Part shown: positions 37,374 to 49,831 of the stretch, in pieces | Layout: each line of letters opens with the position of its first letter | How positions within the stretch are numbered: the stretch's first letter is position 1 | Assembly (NCBI GenBank): GCA_902805475.1 | Contig: CADCSX010000007.1 | Location: 1,426,001 to 1,490,000, forward strand | From: Entonaema liquescens | Lineage: Eukaryota > Ascomycota > Sordariomycetes > Xylariales > Xylariaceae | Length of the DNA stretch: 64,000 nucleotides | Direction of reading: 5' to 3' | Made by a program: the position numbers and the translations under genes | Notes under the pieces: generated by a model | What the model was told of the DNA's origin: nothing | The model's input: only the letters and a program-made list of their open reading frames with translations | Database searches by the model: none

Positions 37374-40084
37374 CTATAGATGTACCATGGGCGTTGGCTT
37401 GCACCTTGGTATTGGTCTATGAGGTCCCCGGGGCCTCAATTCAGTCAGACCGCCGAGATCGGTATACTGTTCCCAGGCGGGCTGGATATCATTCGTCATC
37501 CAGTTAGTAGCTTTAGCTTCCATGACCTTGATATGGTTCCACGCCGGGGCTTTGGGAGCCGGCATCTCAATGTGAGGCGTGACACTGTTTACCTTATGAA
37601 TATCACGCGGCGCCGGCTCTACAAATTTTCGCAAGGAGCCATCGATACTTTTCGACCGCCGCTTGAGCAGCCCACAGGATGTGTTGGACGTAGCTTCTCC
37701 TTGGCACTTTCGTCGAAATGCGGCGAAAGAAGATCCGGGGCGATGTAGTGGCGTTTTGTAATCGTTACTACGATGTCCGCTTTGTGTCTTCTTGCTCTTA
37801 CTGGAATGGCCACTTTGCAGGATAGGGGAAGTTTCTGCCTGGCTCTCAGAGACTGATGTTTCTGATGTCTTCGCGATACTCCCATCTTCGGATTTCCTTA
37901 GATCAGAAGTACTAGAAGATCGAGAAGGGGAAGTAAGTTCCGGATCCTCTTCCGCAATCATCTCACGCCTCTTTGGCGGGAGCGTGCCCGTCAGCGCATA
38001 TTTGATATCGTTTGTCCCATTACCGTAGCCTTGGACCACAATCTCATGGTAGTGCCTGCTCCAGAGTGGCTGTGCGGTCCCATTCTGCGACTTAGTAAGT
38101 TTGGCTGGCGAACGTTGAGTTGCCAAGCTTCGAGATAGACTCCTAGAAAGACTTCCTTTCCAGCTTGCCGTCCTACGAAGCCGCGTGCCCTTATCTCTGT
38201 CCTCAGTCAATGTTCTATCACGATGAGTGATAGCGAAGTAATCAATATCCGGTTTGATCTCGAAGGTACACTGGCATGGGGACGACCTTCTCGAGTCCGA
38301 ACCCGCGATTAGTGGCGAGGTGCTGTGAGCAATATGAATTGTCTGCCTTCGAACTAGCTCTTGCACGGGTCGTTCTTCATCCCACGGTGGTAGATCAGCA
38401 GTAGAGATACAGAGATGGTATGGCGCTTTAGCAGCGTCAAGAACTTCAGGCGGAACTTCAGTTGCTTGGCGTAAAGCCTGATAAACCGCATAAATCAAGA
38501 TCCAGCGGACTTTACGACTGTCCATAGGACCCAACTCTTCTATCTTAGCTACTTTAGCAGGAGGGTGGGCTAAGTCCTCCTCGAATTGGCGATATACTCT
38601 CACCAGCCCGTTTTTAAGGAGCTCGGCTCTCTGGTTCGTGGCCTTCAATAATGCCGAGCGTGTAACTTCCCGCTGTCTTTGGTTCCATCTAATCCTTTTT
38701 TCTAGCCATGCAACTTTTTTGATATTTTCTAGCGACACCCTCGGGAGGAGTGGAAGCGGATGAAGTAGCGTCTTGAATTCATGTCTCAGGTCAAACGATT
38801 GGATACTCTGCCATGTACAGACACCTCCTTCTGCTAGGAATGGGCTGTTCTGAGTATTGTCTATACTTTCATCAACTAGGTATTGGAAAAGAGCGTCGAA
38901 ATCTGTTCTCATAACCCGAAAGACGTCCGCTTCGAATATTGTTGTTTTCGAGTCAATCGATGGCGGCGGATATGAACCAAATTTAGCAGCGTAGAAATTG
39001 TGTAGTAGAGACCGGAACTTTTCGAGATGTGATCTGGCTCCGGGATACAAAGAGAGGTGTGCCTCAGCTAACTCATATCGAAGAAAAGTTCCAACCAAGT
39101 TTGCACTCTGTCCTAGCCGAAGGTTCATTTCAACTCGCGCACAACGAATGAGTTTTCGGGTTACAGAAGATATCAACTGCTTATGTCAACAAGCTACCAG
39201 GAGTTATGGGGGTATATTGACAAACCTGATACTCGGGGACGGCAGGCAACTGATCGCTCATACCACAGCAATGTGCAAATGCATTTACGTAGGAGCTTCT
39301 CAATTGGAAAACTTCTGAAAGATGCAAGATAGCTATAGCGTGAGATGGGTTACTCCTCACGTTAAGGTAACCCTCCTCGTCTAGATAACCCATAAGATCC
39401 TTAACATTGTCCATGTCCTTTAAGCGAAACTGGTGCATGCTATGCATGAGTGTAACCAGAGCGGCTCCCAGGTTTTCTCCAACCATAGACCTACGAAAAA
39501 CGTAAGCAATGAAGTTGCGAGTTGCCAAGTGGTATTTATATGATTGCTGTTTATCTGATCGAGGAGGCGCTGGGATGAAGAGCTCGATACGACTCTGTCT
39601 TGCCGGGTCACCATTTTCTTGAGCACAGCCCGTTGGCACTATCGCATCCCGAACCATGAATCTATCGATAAAGGGGTGACAGCCTGCCTCGAGGAAGCCG
39701 GAGAAAGGCACCTTGAATGCGGGACCTCTGCGGCTCTGCCCTTGGCCATATAGGTGGATGTAGCAGTTCCCATCACGATACCACAGCTCGGGATCCTACA
39801 CCAGTCCAGTGAGAATATAGCACGATGGAGTAGGATGTAGTTCTCAAGCATACCCTTTTTAGGTTATCCCAACCATTACTTGACATGGAGGCGCCGTCCC
39901 ATCTTACAACACTAGAGCTCTGAGATGTCTGCATTCCGACGACCGTTTCCGACTTCTTTGTTTTCCAACCTCGTGACCGGTTCGAAATACCATTATAGAG
40001 AGACAACTCCCGTGGCAGCGGTTCCTTTGACTTGTATCCAGAAGAGCTGAGAGTGGGATGGGGCTGGCCGCTTACGTCGGCCAT
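37374..40084 (-). CDS. Large fungal protein of unknown function (DUF8004-like)
   Basis: Three exons on the minus strand, 39854-40084, 39226-39795 and 37374-39176, with introns of 58 and 49 nt, give 867 aa; all junctions are phase 0. The central part has a characteristic block at the exon 1/2 junction, ELWYRDGNCYIHLYGQGQ followed by RRGPAFKVPF, and later blocks such as YELAEAHLSLYPGARSHLEKF and RKVRWILIYAVYQALR. I recall this architecture from a widespread filamentous-fungal family annotated DUF8004; function unknown. The first 75 residues and the last 300 are Ser/Lys/Arg-rich and probably disordered. There is no signal peptide or membrane helix. The number of the DUF is from memory and should be confirmed. 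Confidence 0.82.
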
Positions 40085-41290
40085 TATGTGTGTGTCGTAC
40101 GTCTTCCCATCAAGCTCGACATCGAGCGCACAGAATATGGGCTAACTAAGAATGATATCTCTACCCTCCCAAAGTATATTCTGTGAGCTTGGTACATCAA
40201 GGCTTGAGAAGCCATTAGATACCTGGATGTCTTACTATGGATGTCATAGCTACGAGTCTTCGGTTCTCGCTATAGTATCGGAGAGATAACCGGGCGACAC
40301 AATAGAGTGCGTTTGTGTGTGATAGCGTCAAGCATTTCTTACTCGACAAACTTTGTGTAAGTCAGGGGATAGTAATGAGAAATATAGATGAGGTCCTCCA
40401 CGCAATCTCGGTGTCTCAACTCACCCCTATTCCGTAACTTGTTTCATTTCGGGTACCTTAAAGGCCTGTGAATTGTGCTAGTGTAAAGCATGATGTGGCC
40501 CATTGGCGATCTGTTGTAAGCCACCATCATTACCACAGAGTCAGATACAACACCGAGTTCTGTATAGTTAACGAAAAGGCATATGATCTTTTGTCACTTC
40601 TGTATATCTCGAGGAATATTGAATAACTATGACGAACGTCTGAACCTATCGAGAAATATACGGATCTTATTCTCAAGGTATAGGCAGCCAAGATCCTATA
40701 TGACGAATCCACGATGATGCATGCACCTTTCGGCGCTCAATTCAGATATGAATTGTTGGTCTGCATATATTATTACGGTATTTAACGGGTAGTTAACCTA
40801 ATCGTCCAATTCAAACTTTGTTCATATTCTGACAGGTCTTCTGTCAGAAACGAGGTGAAGATGAATCATGATAATATTATGCAACTGCAGCTGTTCGACT
40901 CCAAGGGAGCCTCCAGGATGGCATTCTACATACTCTTAGGGATTCTACGGATCCGTATGCGATAGACTTTATCGATAAGTCGATAAGTCGATAAGTCGAT
41001 AAGATACGCCAGCGTTTAAGAGCATAAAACACCGAATATTACATTATTACATAACTCTGTACCTACTAACAGAGCTTGGCATTCCCAAGAGCTCAGTTTG
41101 ATCAACTTATTGTTGCATACAAACGCAAACATACCAGAGTCCCGACACCTTTTTGACGCGCAGCCGCCTTGGAAGCAGTGCCACAGGATTCTATTCATCT
41201 TAGCAATTGGACTTCGATCATTACCCTAGTTTTGGTTCTCGGAGCTTGGGTCCATCTTGCGGCTGAAATATGCCGCCCTGAGAAGTCTAG
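40085..41290. other. Divergent intergenic region
   Basis: Probably holds promoters of the DUF8004-like gene and dynactin p62. An 8-bp tandem repeat lies at 40973-41003. No gene is supported. Confidence 0.6.
40973..41003. repeat. 8-bp tandem repeat (CGATAAGT)
   Basis: Four copies of CGATAAGT, the last one lacking its final base. Each copy contains GATAA, a GATA-factor core. Confidence 0.9.
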
Positions 41291-43034
41291 ATGGCATCGT
41301 TTGTTCCTTATACCTACATACAATGTCCCTGTAACGATACAGCGATCCAGACCCGTTCCGCAGATGGTACCTCCACGCCTTCTTCTCGGGATTCGCCTGA
41401 CGATGATGACGAGCGCACATTCGATCCGCGTTCGCCACGCTCAAATTACAGCTTATATCCCCTAGAATACTTGCTATACTGCGACGTGTGCCACCAAATC
41501 CGCTGCCCACGATGTGTCGCCGAGGAGCTTGTGACTATATACTGCCCCAACTGTCTGTTCGAAGTTGGGAGTAGTAGTATTAAGACAGAAGGGAACAGGT
41601 GTGTATTCACATACTCTACGACTGATCTCAAGCATATCGTAGTTTTGTAAATAAGGCTAATAGATTTCACGTAGATGCACACGTAGTTGCTTCCAATGCC
41701 CGATATGTATAGGACCTCTAGCCGTCCAGTCCCTCGAATCAGCACCCGAACCATCTCTCCTAACCGCCGAGAGCGCGAGTGCCGCACCTCCATCCGGTCC
41801 ATGGATTCTAGCCTGCTCATACTGCAACTGGAACTCAGCTGAGATAGGTGTTAAATTCGACAAACCTCAGGGTATATTCTCCCAACTAGCGAAACTCCGC
41901 CACGGCGAGGACCATTCTAAGCACTCGTCGACCGGCGATGTTTCACCGAAGAAACACGATGCAGTACCCGAGACTACCTCGGCGAGATTCGCGGCCATGA
42001 AGTCGTTCTACAACGCTCAGAATAACACAAATTCGCCAAATTCAAATAGCCTATCGAACTTGATGGACTACGGCCTAAGCTCGCCTGGCGCACTTACACG
42101 GATCATGAGCTTGTACTCGGGCAACAATATAGGTGGCATTGGCAAGCCGAAGGCAAAGTCGAGCATGATGCGGGAAGCAGACTCGGCGAGCGAGGGCTTC
42201 CGTGTCGCTGAGCTCGACGAAAGCGCAGCTATCTCGAAATTGCGTCGCGAAGGTTGGCATGGTACTGTCACAAACGATCAGGCACACTTACAGGTCGAGG
42301 AGGGCCCCCGCTTCGCCGACAAGCTGTGGCCGATCCCATACCTGCTACGTACGAAGCGCTCCAAGCGGTGTCCCGTATGTCGGCACATCATCAGCAAACC
42401 CGAGTCCAAGGTCGGCAATACGCGATGGCGCATCCGCCTCGTCGCCAACAACAGTATCCCCTCCATCTCCATCAAGCCGCTTAACCCCACCCCCTCAGTA
42501 CCGGGGACTTCAGACCTCCTGGTGCCCCTCCAACCTGCGCAATTCCTCTTGACTTTCAAGAACCCCATGTTCGAGGAGATCAAGGTCACACTCGCGACGC
42601 CAGCCACCACGCCGGGACGCTTCGCATCTAGGGTCACGGTGCTGTGCCCACAGTTCCATATCGATGCTAATACCGATACGGACATGTATCTAGAAGACGT
42701 CCTGAAGGACGGTGAGAAAGGCGTGGGGCGGAAGCGTGGCGACGAGAATACATCGCAGCAGGCGGAAGCAGGCAAGATATGGGAGAGGGGCCGGAACTGG
42801 GTCAGCATCGTGGTGGAGGTGGTACCCGCTTCGCTCCGCGCGGAGCTGAGTCAGGGCGCGCTGAAGGAAGATGAGGATATATTGGAGATACCCATGTTTA
42901 TACGGTTGGAATGGGAAGGCGACGTATCACAGGATCAGGTGGGCGCTACGGGCGGCAAGGAAAAGGATACGAGGGAGAAGAAAGAACTGGCGTACTGGTG
43001 CGCCATCGGAATTGGTCGGATCAGTCAGGAATAA
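41291..43034 (+). CDS. ro-2: Dynactin subunit 4 (p62)
   Basis: Two exons, 41291-41598 and 41675-43034, with a 76-nt intron (GTGTGT donor, CTAAT branch, CGTAG acceptor), give 555 aa. The N-terminal Cys-rich zinc-binding region shows paired cysteines: CPC near the start, YCDVCHQIRCPRC, YCPNC, then after splicing CTRSCFQCPIC and CSYCNW, as in the RING/LIM-like motif of p62. A later LRTKRSKRCPVCRHII block and the KWRIRL-like beta-rich C-terminal part also match the family. p62 sits at the pointed end of the Arp1 filament and helps dynactin bind cargo. The Neurospora orthologue, ro-2, is required for nuclear distribution. The gene converges on eS7 with 254 bp between stop codons. Confidence 0.93.
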
Positions 43035-43288
43035 GCTGGATAATCTACGATACCCCGAAGACACGCAGCAAAAACATGAAAAGAATTCACGAGTAAAGAT
43101 AAACGAAAACAGTTCATTAAGTGTGATATGTCATCAGAAAACCAGCTTGTCAATTAGTCCACAAGCTATCTAGACGCCGTGCCAGTAATGTAGTTTTTTT
43201 TGGCCCACCAGTTCTGCCATGCTATCGTTCCATGAAAGACAATGCCAAACTCTCTTCCCATACCAGCCCAGATCACATATGTTCAACC

Positions 43289-44256
43289 TTAGTACTCGGT
43301 AGCACCGGACTGGGGGAACTCGAAGGTAACGGTTCGGCCCGTCAGGCGGCGGTAGACCTCGGAGTAGGTGTCGAGTCTGTAGTCAACACCACCACGCTCC
43401 TTCTCATCGAGGATGACCTTGAGGAGCTTGCTGTTGTCCTCCTTGGTGCGCAGACGCTTGCCGACGATCTCGACGGGGTAGACGAGGTCAGTAAGGATAG
43501 CGTCGTGGACAGCAGTCAGAGTTCGCGAACGAGGTCGCTTCTGCTTGAGGGTGTTGCGCGAGCGGGCAGATCGCTTGGGTCGGGGAAGGATGCGGCGCGA
43601 GGCAAGGATCAGGACATGGCGGTCGGAGAACTTCTTCTCGAGCTCACGAGTCAAGCTATTATCACGACAGAAATATTAATAAACTGACTTTTTGATAATC
43701 AAATAGGGAAGTAATAACTGGGAACTTACCGCTGCTGGACTCGGTGGAAGCCCTGGAGGGATGGGACGGGGACAAAGATGACAATTGCCTTCTTGCCGTG
43801 GCCGACTTCGATCTAATCAAGACCCAAAAGTCAGCAGGCGAGCTCCAGGAGACACGATGGTAATTGTGTTTTCCTTGGACCGCTTCCCGTCCTATTCCAC
43901 TGATATTTCTGGATATTTTTCCTATGCCATTCATATCGAACTCGTCACGATTTCGCGGACAAGTTTTGATTTGCAGAGCAAATTAAACTTGTCTCGATCG
44001 GATCGAGGAATAGGGCCGGTGTGTGAAGCGGTCCCAGGTATGTTCTGTTCAAAGGACTACCGGGGGAAAGCAGGAAATGTATTCATTGGCTTCTCACCTC
44101 TCGGGCAGAGACGAACTGCAGGGGTCGGAGGGCAGACTTGAGGTCGGTAGTGTTGGTCTCGAGATCGTAGAGAGCGCCAGCGATGCTGGTCTCGAGCTCC
44201 GACGGGTTCTGGCGCGACGGGCTGTTGGGCGCGATCTTGTTGAGAGAGGAACTCAT
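43289..44256 (-). CDS. RPS7: 40S ribosomal protein eS7
   Basis: Three exons on the minus strand, 44098-44256, 43730-43812 and 43289-43655, give 202 aa. Intron 1 is 285 nt, unusually long for this window; intron 2 is 74 nt. Family blocks are clear: QFVSARE joined to IEVGHGKKAIVIFVPVP across intron 1, then HRVQQR joined to LTRELEKKFS across intron 2, followed by HVLILASRRILP and the C-terminal FPQSGATEY. It is a small-subunit protein of cytoplasmic ribosomes. The long first intron near the start resembles regulatory introns of other ribosomal-protein genes. A 7-bp repeat lies about 60-75 bp upstream of the start. Confidence 0.97.
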
Positions 44257-45813
44257 GATTGCGGTTTATTTGTCTTCGCTGCTAGAAGGGGAACGAAGTC
44301 GCAAAAGGAGCGGATGGCGGATGGCGGATGGCGGTTGGTTGGTGGGATGGGAATTGAAGTCGCGAGGTTTGAAAGATTTCGGCTCGGGGCTTAATTAAAA
44401 AATTCACACAAAATTCAAACTCGCAAGTGGGAAATTTGGTAAATCAGAGCTAAGTTGTGGGCGGTTGTGGGTACTTGCGCTCGGACCATTCAGGGCTATG
44501 TGTACAGAAGCGATTTCCTCGTGGTATCTTATCTAAACTTATCTAAAGACCCCCTCGACGGAATGCTTTGGTACATTACCTAACACCCCTAACACCCCAG
44601 CCTTAGGTAATGTGGCTCAAAATCGTGGTTAGAGATAGTTGGACATAAATTCGACCTAAGGTTGACATGGGAACCTTCACCTTCCACCAATTCAGGCATG
44701 ATGTTCGAATTACTTTCCACCCCACCCCTTACCTATCTCCTCATCATAGCAGTTTTTACTGTCGGCTGGGATACTTACATATCATTTCTACGTAGTTATT
44801 AGATACACATTCTTAAGGTTTCTGTGCTCCACGAGATGTGATCGATATTGCTTTTGAAGCCTTCCCGCGTTTCGGATAACTCTCAAGCCGCCTAATGAGT
44901 TACATCGTAGAATATCACTATGGTGTGATAGACAAATTACCGAGATGAACCAGCTGCGGTATTAAAATTGTCAACCTAGAGGCAAACCAACATCGCCGAA
45001 GAAGCCTATGTCGATAAGGTCCTAAAGGTCAGGACTCGACCAGTGTCACAATCCGTATTTCATCAGTCACAGCGTTTATTCTTCATATTCCTGGCCGATG
45101 ATATTAGGCTATGATCTTTTGTAAGACTTCTAATTTTGTACTACCAACGGACCCGAGGGTCATGTAACCACTCATTACCCGTCAAGAGAGCATGATTCGT
45201 TTATTACTGCAGCTACTACATACTGCATACTACCTAGGGTCCTAACACAATATAGAGATTCTAACTCACGAAGATAGTAGGTAGCTTTCTGATTTAATAA
45301 GGCAGACCCAGCCTTATGGTAAAGTCCCCAACTATGACACGATATATTGGATGTCTATGGGGATCTTTACTGCGCCTCCACGCCGCGCCCAACCTTTGAC
45401 CAATTAAATAAATGTGATATTCCTAATTTGGGATATCCTCTGCATCCGCTGAACTGCACAACCAACCCGAAGGAACCAACATTTACTTCTTATGATTGGG
45501 AACACTGCCACGGTATCCGACGGGGCTTTTTTTTGTATCTGTCGGTCTTCGTATTTGGTCCGGCCATCCCATCTTTCACATGGTCGACTGACGTTTGCTC
45601 CAATCCCTTTTGAGGGCTTTGGCAGCAATGCATCTACGTATCCCTTGGCCAAGCCAGAGATGATAAGCCACATCATATACCGTATCATATACCGTTTGTT
45701 GTTGTTGTAACAACCCCGCGAGAGAGTGTTTTCACTCCCTTTCTTACTTTCTCTATCAGCGGTGAAAACTATTCCATAATTCCTAATCAACCCCTCGATC
45801 GCCCATCCTCACA
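44257..45813. other. Divergent intergenic region
   Basis: eS7 promoter at left, promoter of the Cys-repeat membrane protein at right. Contains a CCCCTAACACCCC segment near 44585-44600. No gene is supported; frames at 45347-45790 look like chance. Confidence 0.55.
44312..44332. repeat. 7-bp tandem repeat (GGATGGC)
   Basis: Three perfect copies of GGATGGC in the eS7 5' region, followed by a diverged fourth. Confidence 0.85.
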
Positions 45814-46768
45814 ATGTCAACAACTCGCAGTGATCTCGGGCTATCATGCCCGTCCAAAGGAAAGTTCTACGTATGCGAAAATGCAAGCGTCCGCTTCATC
45901 GGCTGTTGCACCGTCGACCCGTGCGCCGACGGCAGCGGACGGTGCCCCCAGAATGATCTAGCAGCGGCAAGCTTCTCATCAGATCACTACGATAGTATAC
46001 CAGGACAAGACTGCGCTCCGCCCAACAACGCCAGTACTTGGTTTACTTGCAAAAGCTCGCAACCATTTATGGGATGTTGCAGCGTAAATCCTTGCGAGAA
46101 CGGTGGATGCCCAACAGACAACCTACTTCCGGCAATACTAAGTAACGACGCAGGCAACGCTGAAGTTTTCCTCGCTGCTTCATCCTCTACGCCTAGTTCC
46201 GACTCGGGTTCCGGCTACAGCTTACCTCTGGGTGCGATACTGGGTATAGCTCTAGGAGGCGCGGCGGTAGTCGCACTCCTGCTTGTTATCCTTGCGTATA
46301 GATGCGGCTGGCTAGCAAGGAATAAGAAACATAACAAGAGCGATGAAGTAACAAATCATTACGTCGCCCAAGGCCGTAAGTCTATTACCCATTACATACG
46401 TCCATTTACTTAACACTAACCGCGAGGCAGCTAATTCTCCCGGCATGTCTCAATGGCAAGATGGAAGCCATTCTGGTGCTCCAAGCCCCGGGTACCCGAG
46501 CCCTGGCTACTCAGCCTACTCTCCTAATCAACACCACCAGCATCCATACGTACCTCATTCGCCCCAATCAACGGGTTCCTGGCGCGGAGATCCCAGGCAT
46601 GTATCTCAAATGTCTGGAATGAGTGGATGGAACTCTATAGGAGATCACAAGCATCAATCCTACTCACCGTTACTAGGACCGCCACCCATGGAGTTGGAAG
46701 GTCGTGAAACAGAACGCCCCGTAGTAGCTGAACTACCTACATCTCCAACAGCGAATTACCAGCGGTAG
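45814..46768 (+). CDS. Single-pass membrane protein with duplicated Cys motif
   Basis: Two exons, 45814-46375 and 46431-46768, with a 55-nt intron (GTAAGT donor, CACTAAC branch, GGCAG acceptor), give 299 aa. The N-terminal 115 residues hold two related cysteine units: FYVCE...FIGCCTVDPC...CPQNDLAAA and WFTCK...FMGCCSVNPC...CPTDNLLPA. A Ser-rich stalk follows, then one membrane helix at about 136-160 (GAILGIALGGAAVVALLLVILAY), a basic CGWLARNKKHNK stop-transfer and a Pro/Ser/Tyr/His-rich cytoplasmic tail with SPGYPSPGY repeats. There is no cleavable signal peptide, so the N-terminus is probably exported by the single helix. I know this arrangement from uncharacterised fungal membrane proteins; a role as a surface sensor is only a guess. 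Confidence 0.85.
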
Positions 46769-48176
46769 TGTCTCGGGATGGGAATAATACAGGCCGATCA
46801 TAATGTCTTTGGATTGGAGTTGGGCATGGGGATTTCCGGTTCGAGTTCTAAAATTAGTGTATAGTATATGGGAGTCGGTGGCTTTGGTGGAGGGGACGCC
46901 ACAAGCCAAAACTCGGTCAGACAACGACATAATATTGTTTACCCCAAAATCGGCGGTGTACGCCGTCCAATATCCTGGGTTAGACAAAGTCGTAAAACGT
47001 GGGTTTTCCTGTCGGGGAATCCACTAGCAGAACGTTCGGCCGCTGAGGATTCGGGGAATTCTCCGCCGAGCCTCATCGTCTGGTTATCTGGTCCGTGGCA
47101 CAGCATTTGACGTGTATCTTACTATCCCCGATTCGTCCAGTTATCATAGGACTTTGGGCAGCATCGGCGGAGGTGTCTGTATTAATTATTGTGATTGGTA
47201 GAGTGAACTGGGGGAGCACGAATGGCTTTACTCAAGCTGGAGCACTACATATGACCCCAACGTTATGGCATGTTATCATAGGAATGCTACAGAACAGAGA
47301 GCTAGTCTATAACAGACATACACGAGAATTATATATATAACTATATGAGCTAGTTTCTTGTTTTTCTAAAAGGCTATGGCGCTGTCGTGGGCCTCGGCTG
47401 TTGCACACGTGGGCAAGAGCATCCAGTAACATAAGATATAAGATGTCCTGTCCCCATAGGGCTGAATGATCTTCCATGCAAGTCAGCGGCGGGTGTCACA
47501 CAAAGACACCACGGCAATAATGTAGGCTATATATGATGACGCTGCTAAGCTATAGCGGAGCTATAGAAATCGGTTTAATGCCACACACGCCACACCAATG
47601 GAGCCCCCAAGGCACGAGATAGTGTTATGCTGATCGTATTTGCTGCTGATAATCATATATCTTAGATGGGTAGCACTTATATCACTTAACGTCGGCAACA
47701 TATGATTTCTTACTGCAACAATTCCACCAGATTGGTTGGCTGGGATAGCCATAGCCCAGCTACTAGTGGAGGTACGGAGATAAACACCTCGGAACGGGGG
47801 TCTTAAGACTGGTGGTATTCCGCGAATTTCGCCTCTTCTCTCCTGTATCACCTCAAGTTGGGTTACAGCCGGATCTGCTTATCAACTTATGGATCGTCTC
47901 TCCAACTACAATGTTGGAATCAAACCAAGACAAGTAACAACGACCTCCGCATGGTCCAGACCGGCCCTGATCATTCAGCATATCTCTACGTCAACCAATG
48001 CTAAGTTTCACGATAGGTAATTCAAGTCTATATATTTTCTCTTTTCTATATATAGTATCTCAGTTCAACTCGGCTTAACTCGCAGACATCTTACGAAATG
48101 CGACATATTTTCTCTATACAAAGTCTTCCGGGCTCCAAATAGATGCACAAGGCCGATAGTTAACCCAAGACAACCC
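46769..48176. other. Convergent intergenic region
   Basis: 1.4 kb with no supported gene; short frames at 46803-47340 and 47561-47851 lack features. Confidence 0.55.
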
Positions 48177-49335
48177 CTATGCGCCGAAGACCTTGTCATA
48201 GTCGGTCATGGTGAACCGATACCGAACATCGGAATTCCGAAGCTTCTGCACCGTCGTGGATAAGTTCTCCGCGCTGAGGGGTACCGACTCGACCCAAGAC
48301 TTGATCCCCTTGTCTGCGGCCAACTGGAACATCTCCAGCATCTCACGTCGACTTCCCAGATGCGATGAGCCAATTAAGCAGCCGTTGGTCACGAGATCCA
48401 TGGCTTTTACTGTCATGCCTTCGCCTTCTGGTAACCCAACTGATATCCACTTCGCGTGGACGTCGAGAAGGGCAAGGTACCCGCTTAGGTCGAAGCCCGG
48501 GCCGGTGCTGTTGGCGGTGCTGATGATAAGGTCGAAGGATAATAGGTGGTCCTTGTTCCAGTCCTTGTCTTGTGTAGCCAGGAACCCGTCAGCGCCCATG
48601 GCCTTCGCGTCGGCCTCCTTGCTATGTGTTCGCGAGATAACCCACGTCTCGGCACCTAATGCTTTACTGAAGAGAACTGCGAAGTGCCCTAAGCCTCCCA
48701 AGCCAACGATGCCAACCTTCTTGCCTGGTCCAGCGCCGTTTCGCACTAATGGGCTGTAGCTTGTGATGCCGGCGCATAGCATCGGCGCGGCGAGATGGCT
48801 TGGTATCGAGTCTGGAATTGGGTATACCCTAGTAGTAGCAGTTAGGAACACTTGGTCTACGAAAGAGGCTGCTGTGCCTGTTCGGCTATGCAGGTACGCA
48901 CCAGTATTCGTGTGTCCTCACGTGGGACGAAAAGCCACCCTGCGTTATAATACCAGTGTCAGGCCAGACACCACCATAAGTGTCTATCCATTGAGAGCAG
49001 TATGTCTCGTTATCGTTCTTGCATTGGCGACAGCTTAAGCAGGACCATGATTGGGCGCCAACACCCACGCGTTGGCCGGGCTTGACAAGAGTGACCTTAG
49101 GACCGACTCTCAAGGCTTTACCAACGATCTCGTGGCCGACAGCTAACGGGTAATGTGTCTCACCCCAGCCGGCGGTGATGGTGTGAATATCGCTAGCGCA
49201 TACGCCACAACACTCGATCTTGATTTCTACATCGTTATCGCCGAAGGGCTTGGTATCGAATTTGTTTAAGTGAAATTGAGTCCATGTTTCGGCCGATTCA
49301 ACTTGGAATCCCTCGTATTGGTCGTATTTAGACAT
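48177..49335 (-). CDS. NADP-dependent alcohol dehydrogenase (ADH6/CAD type)
   Basis: Two exons on the minus strand, 48902-49335 and 48177-48828, with a 73-nt intron (GTGCGT donor, CCTAAC branch, ACTAG acceptor) joining HEYW to VYPIPDSIPS, give 361 aa, the usual length. The catalytic zinc site shows Cys46, the GHE at 67-69, and the Cys in APMLCAG. The structural zinc is held by Cys99, Cys102, Cys105 and Cys113. The Rossmann motif is GLGGLGH. The SRTHSK segment after it fits the NADP-selective class. Family members reduce medium-chain and aromatic aldehydes (cinnamaldehyde type) in the cytosol. No pathway partner lies nearby. The TGAGA repeat at 49406-49425 lies just upstream. Confidence 0.95.
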
Positions 49336-49831
49336 TTTGATATAATGAAGGCCTCTCTTTTTTACCTAAGATACAAAAAAAGATATAGGGATACCTACTA
49401 TAGACTGAGATGAGATGAGATGAGATGACTTGAATGGAGGGGTTTTTGTAAGTTGATATTTGAAGCAACGAGATTTAAACCCCCACCTATGAATTCCCCT
49501 CCATTTCCCCGGTCAAAGAAGAGAGTAGAGTACCATTAGTATAACCCCCCCAATACCAATCACCCTTTTATCCACAATAGGCATAGAATCAGTACTCCTA
49601 GCGGTATGATTGCTCCAGTTTCGGAGTAATGCTAGAAGGAGAAGTCCTTTTTTCGCTAAACAGGGACCGAGCCTAGTTGCAGAAGCTGTATCACTTCATC
49701 ATCTTTGGCTAGTCAATCTGATTTGGAGCCAACCGAATTTGGGTATTGGTAGAGGATCGGAGATAGAGCTAAACCCCACGGGCTTAAAAACTGTGAGCTG
49801 CGGTATTTCATCGTGCCGAAAGGAGAGAAAA
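49336..49831. other. Intergenic region
   Basis: Promoter of the alcohol dehydrogenase and 3' flank of the next minus-strand gene. Includes TGAGA repeat at 49406-49425. No gene. Confidence 0.65.
49406..49425. repeat. TGAGA pentamer repeat
   Basis: Four perfect TGAGA copies upstream of the alcohol dehydrogenase. Confidence 0.9.

Noticed and set aside
42278..42808. 176-codon minus-strand ORF
   Set aside because: Antisense of dynactin p62 exon 2.
43232..43687. 151-codon plus-strand ORF
   Set aside because: Antisense of the last eS7 exon.
43813..44097. C/D-box snoRNA in the eS7 intron
   Set aside because: The only C-box-like string has a mismatch and lies too far from a CTGA; no terminal stem was seen.
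48208..48759. 183-codon plus-strand ORF
   Set aside because: Antisense of the alcohol dehydrogenase exon 2.
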